This document shows positions 51,346 through 61,800 of a stretch of DNA of 64,000 nt, one piece after another (positions within the stretch are counted from its first letter, which is position 1; the number at the start of each line of letters is the position of its first letter). Below the pieces are notes generated by a model, which saw nothing but the letters and a program-made list of their open reading frames with translations, was not told the DNA's origin and searched no databases. The stretch comes from Amphibalanus amphitrite (Eukaryota; Arthropoda; Thecostraca; Balanomorpha; Balanidae): the NCBI RefSeq assembly GCF_019059575.1, contig NW_024881566.1, positions 62,001 to 126,000 on the forward strand, in the 5' to 3' direction. A program made the position numbers and the translations under genes.

Positions 51346-52508
51346 TTAACCCGCGCCCCGTAGGGCTAGCGGGGGACCCTACCACCCGTAGGGTTCGGCC
51401 CCCCCCCCCCTAAGATCTCGGAAAGTTACCGGCCGATTTTCAAAATTCAAACGGAGTTCGATAGCCCCACCCGATAACTACCTTATGACCAAATTTCATT
51501 GACCTAGGTCAAACCGATGACGTCACAGGTCAGGTCAAAGGTCAAATTTTCACCGTTCACAGGCATTTCAAGAAATGTGTTGTGAAATCGAGTAAATTGG
51601 TAATTTATCGAAAACCATCGATGGTACATTGTTCGTCAAATACATACCTTGCTATCTGAGGTCACTGATACCAGGTCAGGTCACAGCGAGGTCAGGTCAC
51701 CGGGGTCACAATATGAAAGTGTCGTGTGACACATGTTTTATGGTCCATTTTACATGACAAATGCGATTATGTGGGTTAGGCAGTCTTTGCGGCCAGCCTA
51801 GGTCACGTTTCGGTTAAGGTCAGGTCAAGGTCAGGTCAAATTAGGTCAAATTTCAAAGTTGATATTTTTGCATAAAATGGGTATCGATTCGATGCAGCTC
51901 GTCACGGGGAGTCTAATGGTGCTCTTTGTTTTGCTCTACGAGGTCCAGAATCGCCAAAACTTGAGTTTGAAACTTTGACGTCACCATTTTAGAAGTTTTT
52001 TCGCTATAACTTGGCCAAAAAACGAGGTATCGATATTTGGTATGGAGATAGAAGACGGTAGGTACTATCACATATATTCCGATTTTTTCGAACTTCAAAA
52101 AACGTTTTGGATTTTTTGGCTAATATATCCAAAAATATATCCGAATCTTTTTTGATTTTTGGGGGTCAAAACTCAAAAATTTCAAAAATCCGAGATCGCA
52201 GTTTTGTAGCCCTGTCAATTTTACACCTTTTATGTCTTGATCATTTTTCTGTATCTTCAAAGCTATAGGCCTGAGTGGTCTTCTTGCGAAGGTCTTTTTC
52301 GGTCGAAAATGACAGAACATGACGTCATTCTGACGTCATTTGTGGCCAACCTATCATAGCCTCTGGAAAAATTTTGGTCACAATGTGTAAAATTGATGCC
52401 CAGAGGGGTCCTGAAAGTTTGGTGGCGATATCGCCAGCCGTTTAGGAGATATCGACCAAAAAGGACAGGGGGGGGGGGCGTTTCGGCCCCCCCCTACGGG
52501 GCGCGGGG
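51346..52508. mobile_element. hairpin-capped TTAA element, reversed copy of 35,999-37,174
   Basis: It starts TTAACCCGCGCCCCGTAGGG (51,346). The interior is a close reverse-complement match to the 36-37 kb copy. The right end, ACGGGGCGCGGGGAGTC, has lost its TTAA. Confidence 0.7.
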
Positions 52509-53549
52509 AGTCATTCTGCCGCCCTACTAGTTGTTATAAATCGACCCCCAAATATATCATTGCACCTAGGAAGGAATGATACCGAGTTTTGAAACAATTT
52601 TGCCGCTCTCGAATCATTCTATATCGCCCTCAATAGACAATAGACATGGCACCTCCATTCGAAGGTACGCATTCAAAAGTATCTTGTCACTATGGTAGTA
52701 GAGATGCAGGTCTGAGGAAATATTTAACGAAACATAAATGTGGCATGTGTCGTATGTAGCGAGTTTTGGTTCGCATGTCTCCGTCCCCCTCACTCACAGA
52801 GTCGTGTAGCGCCGACCTAGGTCACGCAATGGAAAGGCACGGGCACATTGTGTGGGACTCATACACTAAATTATCTTTTTATTTTATTTTAATGAATTTA
52901 CCAAATCAAGTGGACGAAATCCGAGGAGAAACAAATTTGGAGGGGTAGGTTGGTGCCGCCCACCTGGGCAAAAACTGCGCCCCCTAGTGCTGTGCCCCCT
53001 CCGAAATATTTTTCTGGTTGCGCGCCTGCTAACAGGTGTGGTGACGTCTGTGGCTCGTCGTGCCGCCTGTGGCGCGTTGTCTGTGAACGGCGCTCGGCCT
53101 CCACACCAGTGCCCAACTGGTGCGCCGAGCGACGATCTGCGACCTGCGTGCCACCTGTTGGCCGCAGCTGAAGATGTGCGTTGCCCCCGTTCACGCATTG
53201 CAGCGCTGTCTGCATCCGCCACCTGGCGGCCATAGTTGGAGTTATTAGTAACTTCCGTTACGTCCCTCTCTCTGCCTGTGACCGCCGCCGCGTCTGGTCG
53301 ACGAACGGACCGGCTCGTGTTAATTCGTAATAAATCCGCTGTCACTGTAGTGAACCTCTTTCCATTTTACGGGGCGACTGGCGCAGGCAATTATTTGCCT
53401 GGAGTGGTAGGCTGTGCCGCATCACACGGGCTGAGTTTACAAATTATAGTTTTGTCCCAATGCTCACAATCGACACGCTTAATTGCGTGATAAACGACAC
53501 AACTTAGCAGTTAGCGCTCTGGTCAACTGATAGCTATTAGCCTCTAAGG
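52509..53549. other. unclassified DNA between repeats
   Basis: GC-rich middle (52,940-53,310) with overlapping open frames on both strands, none recognisable. 'Ggtaggctgtgccgcatcac' at 53,408 echoes the 14-kb tandem array. Confidence 0.3.
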
Positions 53550-53619
53550 AGTGGAACATCATTCTGCAGTCGACTACACATACGAGTACGCGATACGATT
53601 GCGCGATACAGTTTTTTAG

Positions 53620-55334
53620 GGGACAACACTATTCGACCACCACCCTTGCAGCCATTCTATAACTCAGGAACTACTGGACCGATCGGAACGAACGAAACAC
53701 CATTCGAATCACGGGGTACGATCTTATCAGCCGTTTCGAAGCTCGTGACCCCAGGTGACCTCGGTGACCTCAAGAGGTCAACTCGGCATTGACGCCTATT
53801 GCAGCCATTCTATAACTCAGGAACTACTCAGCCGATCGCGACGAAAATACCACCAGTCGAATCAGCGTATGCGATATCATCAGCCGTTTCGAATATGGTG
53901 ACCTCAGACGACCTCGGTGACCTCAAAAGGTCAACTTTACGTTTTCGCCTATTGCAGCCATTCTATAACTCAGGAACTACAGGGCCGATCGTGACGAAAA
54001 CACCACCAGTCGATTCAGCATATGTGATTTCATTAGCCGTTTTGAATATGGTGACCTCAGGTGACCTCGGTGACCTCAAAAGGTCAATTTTACGTTTTCG
54101 CCTATTGCAGCCATTCTATAACTCAGGAAATACTGGGCCGATCGCGACAAAAACACCACCAGTCGATTCAGCGTATGCGATTTCATCAGCCGTTTCGAAT
54201 ATGGTGACCTCAAGTGACCTCAGTGACCTCAAGAGGTCAACTCGGCATTGACGCCTATTGCAGCCATTCTATAACTCAGGAACTACTGGGCCAATCGCGA
54301 CGAAAACGCCACCAGTCGAATCATCGTATGCCATTTCATCAGCCGTTTCGAATATGGTGACCTCAGGTGACCTTGGTGACCTTGGGAGGTCACATGACCG
54401 TTGTGGCCTATGGCAGCCATTCTATAACTCAGGAACTACTGGGCCGATCGCGACGGAAATATATACCACGAGTCAAATCAGCGTATGCGATTTCATCAGC
54501 CGTTTCGAATATGGTGACCTCAGGTGACCTCGGTGACCTTGGGAGGTCACATGACCAGGTCACCGAGGTCACCTGAGGTCACCATATTCGAAACAGCTGA
54601 TGAAATCGCATACCGGCTGATTCGACTGGTGGTGTTTTCGTCGCAATCGGTCCAGTAGTTCCTGAGTTATAGAATGGCTGCCATAGGCCACAACGGTCAT
54701 GTGACCTCCCAAGGTCACCGAGGTCACCTGAGGTCACCATATTCGAAACGGCTGTTGAAATCGCATAGGCATACGCTGATTCGACTGGTGGTGTTTTCGT
54801 CACGATCGGCCCAGTAGTTCCCGAGTTAAAAAAAAATGGCTGCAATAGGCGAAAACGTAAAGTTGACGTTTTAAGGTCACCGAGGTCACCTGAGGTCACC
54901 ATATTCAAAACGGCTGATGAAATCGCATACGCTGAATCGACTGGTGGTGTTTTCGTCACGATTGGCCCAGTAGTTCCTGAGTTATAGAATGGCTGCAATT
55001 TAGGCGAAAACGTAAAGTTGACCTTTTGAGGTCACTGAGCTCACCTGAGGTCACCATATTCAAAACGACTGATGAAATCGAATATGCTGATTCGACTGGT
55101 AGTGTTTTCGTCGCGATCGACCCATTAGTTCCTGAGTTATAGAATGGCTGCAATTGGCGTCAATGCCGAGTTGACCTCTTGAGGTCACCGAGGTCACCTG
55201 GGGTCACGAGCTTCGAAACGGCTGATAAAATCGTACCCCCTGATTCGAATGGTGTTTCGTTCGTTCCGATCGGGCCAGTATAGTTCCTGAGTTATAGAAT
55301 GGCTGCAAGGGTGGCGGTCGAATAGTTTTGTCCC
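53620..55334. mobile_element. fold-back element of inverted 153-bp repeats
   Basis: Ends GGGACAACACTATTCG / CGAATAGTTTTGTCCC, with a 6-bp direct repeat TTTTAG on both sides (53,614-619; 55,335-340). Left arm: six head-to-tail units of 153 bp starting at about 53,649, 53,802, 53,955, 54,108, 54,261 and 54,414. Right arm: five similar inverted units. The arms meet near 54,555. Each unit contains 'attctataactcaggaacta', 'gggccgatcgcgacgaaaac' and repeated GGTGACCTC. 153 is divisible by three, so repeated open frames of 51 residues appear on both strands; I regard them as accidental. Confidence 0.8.
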
Positions 55335-55340
55335 TTTTAG

Positions 55341-55776
55341 GCCTTCACATAGCTTATTGCAGCATTTTAGGGGCCACTCCCCTTGTTGCAAAAACAGCGC
55401 AGAACTGCGCCACTCCTTCCACTTTCATAAGAACTGTTCTATTCTGCTGCTGACATACAGTCGTGAGCGCTACTGGAAAGTTTACCATTCAGGACCCTTC
55501 TTTGGCATAAGTAGTGAACATTTAGCGGCTTTGTGAACACATTTTTCAGAATCAAATTGTTGACTGATAAGCAATAACGAAGCTAGGGCGCACTTGAGGG
55601 CGCACCCATTAGCATTTTCCGTAATTGGTGGGGTTCCTCTTCAGTTTCATATTTGATTGATGACTCATTAAAGGTATTTTCGGACCAACAAAGGGTCTAT
55701 TCATCGTTTGAATAGACACAGTACTGTTTGCCTACTGTTTTATTGTTTTCTGTCGTCGAGTCAACGCCTTGCTACA
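55341..55776 (+). promoter_or_regulatory. Arp3 upstream region (5' UTR/promoter inferred)
   Basis: About 440 bp between the fold-back element and the Arp3 ATG. It is AT-rich with no clear TATA box in a convincing position. The start codon context is acaATGA. Confidence 0.35.
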
Positions 55777-55820
55777 ATGACCGGTCGGCTACCGGCCTGC
55801 GTTATTGATAACGGAACCGG
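55777..55820 (+). CDS. Arp3: Arp3 exon 1
   Basis: Encodes [14 protein letters not shown] and the first two bases of a Gly; donor gtgagt. Intron 1 (3.56 kb) contains a fold-back element, a MITE and a LINE fragment. Confidence 0.93.
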
Positions 55821-58800
55821 GTGAGTTATTTCATTTTTGACTGAAGATTTTTTAATGAAATTTCTAATGAAATTAGCTATAACTGCATCTAAAATATCAG
55901 ATTCAATTGTGTTTATAATTATGGGGTTGGCTATCTTCAACATTATCAGCATACCTAGGTGCCCAATCTTCGGATGAATAAACTCAAGGTGATAAATACG
56001 GTAGTCATAAAGCAGGCGTCACACTTCCGTGTTAACGGTCGGAGGTCCGGTGACGGGCTGTGGCCTTGAGACGGCCGCCGGTTTATTACGTCACAAACGT
56101 ACTATCGATGCAGAGTTTTCTATCGATGTGAGAGCTTTGATTTACGGAGCGGGGAGATGAAAATGACCAGCGCACAGCGGACGCAGGGAGAGGAAAGGAT
56201 AAAAAAAACTTAGTCACAGCAGCGGACTCGCTTCGAATCCGAAGGTCACCGGTTCGAATCCCACCATGCCGTTCGATCAGCGGCCGACAGTCGCGAACTT
56301 TTTTGGGTGTGTGCGTGTTTTTTTGTGTGTAGAGGGCTGGGATCGGCAGTGTTGAGGGTGCTAGAGCTCACTGACTTGACCCCAATGCAGAGATCCTGGG
56401 TTCGAATCCCACCACGGCGTTACCTAAGCGGCCACTTTATCGTAGGTACTTTTTTAGTTTTATAGGATTGGGATCGGCAGTGTTGAGGGTGCTAGAGCTC
56501 ACTGACTTGACCCCAATGCAGAGATCCTGGGTTCGAATCCCACCACGGCGTTACCTAAGCGGCCACTTTATCGTAGGTACTTTTTAAGTTTTAGAGGGCT
56601 GAGATCGGCAGTGCTGAGGGTGCTAGAGCTCACTGACTCGACTCCAATGCAGAGGTCCTGGGTTCGAGTCCCACCACGGCGTTACCGAGCTCTAGCACCC
56701 TCAGCACTGCCGATCCCAACCCTCTAAAACTTAAAAAGTACGATAAAGTGGCCGCTGAGGCAACGCCATGGTGGGATTCGAACCCGGGACCTCTGCATGG
56801 GAGTCGAGTCAGTAAGCTCTAGCACCCTCAGCACTGCCGATCCCAATCCTATAAAACTAAAAAAGTACCTACGATAAAGTGGCCGCTTCGGTAACGCCAA
56901 GGTGGGACTCGAACCCAGGACCTCTGCATTGGAGTCGAGTCAGTGAGCTCTAGCACCCTCAGCACTGCCGATCCCAGCCCTCTAAAACTTAAAAAATACG
57001 ATAAAGTGGCCGCTGAGGCAACGCCATGGTGGGATTCGAACACGGGACCTCTGCATTGGAGTCGAGTCAGTAAGCTCTAGCACCCTCAGCACTGCCGATC
57101 CCAATCCTATAAAACTAAAAAAGTACCTACGATAAAGTGGCCGCTTAGGTAACGCCGTGGTGGGATTCGAACCCAGGATCTCTGCATTGGGGTCGAGTCA
57201 GTGAGCTCTAGCACCCTCAACACTGCCGATCCCAGCCCTCTACACACAAAAAAAGCACGCATACACCCAAAAAAGTTCGCGACTGTAGGCCGCTGATCGA
57301 ACGGCATGGTGGGATTCGAACCGGTGACCTTCGGATTCGAAGCGAGTCCGCTGCTGTGACCAAGTTTTTTTATCCTTTCCTCTCCCTGCGTCCGCTGTGC
57401 GCTGGTCATTTTCATCTCCCCGCTCCGTAAATCAAAGCTCTCACATCGATAGAAAACTCTGCATCGATAGTACGTTTGTGACGTAATAAACCGGCGGCCG
57501 TCTCAAGGCCACAGCCCGTCACCGGACCTCCGGCCGTTAACACGGAAGTGTGACGCCTGCTTTATGACTACCATAAATACTAGGTGGCATCACAAGAGAA
57601 TACTGACGTGCATTTTTTTAGGGTAAAAAATATTTATTAAAGGGACCCTCCCACCTTCAAAAAAGTTAATGAATTGGCACGAAAGTGATGTCGCTTGGTT
57701 CAGAAAGAGCGAAAACGAATATCTACCAAATTTCATCGAAAAATATTCACCGGTTTTCAAGATATTAGACTTCTACTTTTGTTTACTTTTTGGGATCTCC
57801 GCTGTTCCTAGAGACTTTATTTGAAAGTGCGGCATTTGTTGCGCGCAAAGCAGCATATACCACCGCGTGCTACCAAACGTTTTAGTAAAAGATTTACAAA
57901 TCGTTAGATCTCCGCTGACGTCACAAATTCTAAGGGGGCATACCAATGCACTAGCCCCTTAGAATCCGAAAACTGCAAGTTTGAAATTCCATATCTCCAA
58001 ATTAAAGCATTTGTCGATGTTGTGAGTGCCCAAACCGGTATTTGCAGGCCATGGCCACCAATTTGGCTATCTCAACTCAAAACTAATGTTAAGGTGGGAG
58101 TGTCCCTTTAAGTTTGATATTGAAATAATGCTTTTTGTTAAAGTGATTCCAAATCTTACGAAATGTCCCAAAACAATATAGTTATACCTATAGTTACCAA
58201 GGGCAAAATTCTTCTCAAACAGAGTGGTCCCTCTTTGGAATAGCCTCCCATCAGGAGTGGTAGAGGCAGATACAACAAACATTTTCAAGAAACAGCTCGA
58301 TAAGTTGAAAAATGGGTACCAGTGGTGCTATCCTATCTGTCTGAATCCTGATCATTAGTCTCCAAGTACTTACGATGTGGGCACCTAATAGCCTGCCTAA
58401 ATCAGCCCGCTATCCCTAATCTTAACTTATCTAAAAGAGATATCCTCAGAAAAAGGCTGCTATTCACACAATGACATCACACAAAACACGTTACAGGTTT
58501 ACCAGTGACTGTGTCCTGAATGAACTATGAATTGGGCAATGGGCATTCATCAATATTTGCATTGATGTGGATATTACCTGTCCAACTCCAGAGTCCATGA
58601 CAGTTACTGTCTCTTCTCACCTGGTCATCTCACCTGGTAGGGTTCTCCTTGCCTAGCAGCCATTAGGAAATGATAGCAGAAGTGGTGGGAACTCAGGTTC
58701 AAAGGACACTCCAGCTCACTAACAAACATTGCCCATTGTCAGTCGCAGTGTGGGTGGGGCTCTTTGATCTGAGCTTACCACCACACCACATGGTGGGCAT

Positions 58801-61800
58801 AAGTTCCAGAGGAGAATGGTGAGAGCACAAAAGTATCGGATCATTTGACTGAACATTCACCATGGAGATGATCCAAGCAAGACATGACTTTTTACAAATA
58901 AATAAAATGTATGTTCTGGATTGATAACTGTTGCCTTTTGCAACAGCCCACAAAAGCAACAGAAAAGTTTCAAAGGGATTTCATTGTGCATATCAGTTTC
59001 CCTAGATTGTTGCATATTGTATCTATCAGATAGCCAGATGCCCCATCTATATCAACCAGGCTTATCTAATAGTATGTCAGTATGTCAAACAGCCTCTAAT
59101 TGTTTGTCTTCTGGCCAACGATGATTGACATGAATTGGTTCTTGGTGTCACTAAGTACATAGTAAATAACATTTTATGCTTACATTGCTCATATAACAAA
59201 GCTGTTAGAAGTAAGAGGATTGAAAAGTCAAGATAAGCACTGCTTTTTCCAAAAGGTCCTGTGAACCTGCTGCATGATCTTGATGGTGTCCAGTTCACCA
59301 TTCCTTTCATGACTGTATGACTAGGTATTGTCCTATCGGCATTGGTATTATTTTGAGCTGATACCCATGGTGCTGCAGATACACAAAGCTGGGCTTTGCC
59401 GGTAACAAGGAGCCCCAGTTCATCCTTCCCTCTGCGATCGCCATCCGCGAGTCGGCCCGTATCGGGGACCAGGCGGCGCGACGGCTCGGCAAGGGCGTCG
59501 AGGATCTCGACTTCTTCATCGGCGATGAGGCGTTCGACGCCACCGGCTATGCAATCAAGGTGAGTCCAGCTATAATCAGTGTGGGCTGTGGCGTCAGCTG
59601 GTGGTTAATAGTATAGTGCCTACTACAAGCTGTTATGTAACATGAACAATCTGTTAAAGTTAATTAATTTTCTCCTGAGATTCGTCAAAGTATAGACCTC
59701 TGTACAGCGGTGACCTCTGCACAAAGCATAGGCTGGTGTACAAAGGTCTGTGGTTAAAGTAAAAACAATTTAATAGTCTACGAATGTTCTCCGTGAGCGA
59801 TGCGTCGCTGACCGTCGGCCGTCCGTCTGTCTCCAGTACCCAGTGCGGCACGGTATTATCGAGGACTGGGACCTGATGGAGCGCTTCTGGGAGCAGTCCA
59901 TCTTCAAATACCTGCGGGCTGAGCCGGAAGACCACTACTTCCTGCTCACAGAGCCGCCGCTCAACCCGCCCGAGAACCGCGAGTATACCGCAGGTGGGTG
60001 TCCGAGAACACCGTTGATGGGTGTTCGGTGCAGGTACACCTCAGGTGGGCGTTGAAGCACGCAGCAGGCGGATATCCCAGTCTTCGCGGCTAGACGAGGT
60101 AGAAATGGGCTCGGTGTTGGTAAGGATTGTGAAAACAATGTCAGATGTTATCTGGGACGCCTGTTCTGGCCGATCTCTGTTGCTGTCTGACCACTCCCCG
60201 CCCGGCCTGTCTAGGCCCCGCTGACCGCTCCTTCGCTGTGGCCACCCTCTGACCGTCTCGTCCGGCCGCCAGAGATCATGTTCGAGTCGTTCAACGTTCC
60301 GGGCCTGTACATCGCCGTGCAGGCGGTGCTGGCGCTGGCCGCGTCCTGGACGAGCCGCCAGGTGGGCGACCGCACCCTCACCGGCACCGTCATCGACAGT
60401 GGCGACGGCGTCACCCACGTTATCCCCGTGGTGAGTAATAACTACGTGGATAAAATGGCTAATATCCTCACGTCGTCCATTTGTCTCAATTCTTTGGGAT
60501 TTTCGTGCAGTGTATGTCATTGTGGGATCCGACTTAAGTTCCGACTGTGTTTGGTCCGGCTGTGAGTTCTAACTCTCTCCCGTTATCCCGTGTCCCCCAA
60601 CTCTGAGCTCTGACTCGCTCTCGTTTTCCCGTTTCCCCGACTCTGTGTTCTGACCCTCTCTCGCTCACCCTCCTTTCCCCCGACTCCAGGCGGAGGGCTA
60701 CGTGATCGGCAGCTGCATCAAGCACATCCCGATCGCGGGACGCAACATCACCTACTTCATTCAGTCGCTGCTTCGCGAGCGGGAGGTCGGCGTGCCGCCC
60801 GAGCAGTCGCTCGAGACCGCCAAAGCCATCAAGGAGAGGTGAGTGCCGCCGGACGCCCAGTGCTGTTCTAATCGATACTGCTGGGACAGTGGGGGAGGCG
60901 GCAGAGGTTAGTAGCACACCGGATGGGTTCTACTGAGGAGTTCCATGCTGGCCGGGTGCATTCGAAACATTAGGCATCGTAAAACAGCGCTGTTTTGTAC
61001 TCGTCCCTGACCGGACATGTATGGTGCTCCGTAACCTAGAGGCTAGATGTGTGACATTCGGTGACTGGGATGGTGTTTTTCTTATCGATATTTGGTGCTA
61101 TATAATTGTCCCCGGCCGGCGAAGTGTGGCGTAGATTGTATAACCTTTCCTAGCGGGCGAGTCGCCGGCTGCGGACACCGGACGTATCGGTGGGCCGGGA
61201 CAGGAAGGGAGGAGCCGATAAGGGCAGCGGCCGACGCCGGCCACACGGGTATCGGCACGGCACGCCGTCACTGCAGGCCGGCCGTTTGACTGAGGACTGA
61301 GTGGACGACTGACAGCATATTTATATACGACTGAACGACTGTCAACATTGCTATCACCTGTCTGACTGCTATCATCTGTCTGTGTCTGCTGTCGTCACTG
61401 AACAAATACTGTTGTCTCATGGCCCAGTCAGTCACAGTCACTCTGGTTTGCAATCAGGATGAGGGAAATACCGACTTGTCGGTGGCTTCTGTATTTGACA
61501 TACTGGGTGTCCCAAAAATAATGTCACACCTATCCAGCGTCAATTGCATGAAAATAACAAACATGAGAGGTGCGCTTTTCTTATATATGTATCGCACTCG
61601 CACCTTCTCCGTGATACGGGCAAGCATACGTTCCGGGACATCAGACATCAACATGTCCAGCTTCTGTGGACTGATCTTGGACCACACAGATCGAACGTTC
61701 CTGGTCAGCGTGCCTTCAGATTATTCTGGTGCCATTTTGATCACCTCTTACCGAGCGATCGCCCTAAGATTTTCTATCTGCGACAGGTCGGGACTATTTC

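Larger units (their letters stand above)
48987..53576. mobile_element. composite repeat bounded by a 27-bp inverted repeat
   Basis: TAGTCGACTACAGAATGATG (continuing to 49,013) is found inverted, with one change, at 53,550-53,576. Between them lie two hairpin-capped TTAA elements, a minisatellite and unclassified DNA. No target duplication was found, so this may be one nested transposon or two single-end relics. Confidence 0.4.

Noticed and set aside
52884-53345. Minus-strand 153-codon open frame upstream of the divergent genes
   Set aside because: No recognisable motif; it sits between repeats and its composition explains the openness.
53799-54998. Long repetitive open frames on both strands with 51-residue repeats
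   Set aside because: The 153-bp unit is a multiple of three, so one open unit stays open in tandem. The same peptide appears in both arms because they are inverted copies. There is no start, splice or domain support.
56200-57320. Functional tRNA genes
   Set aside because: B boxes are perfect, but the acceptor stems do not pair and the anticodon arms are not normal, so they are tRNA-like repeats, not tRNAs.
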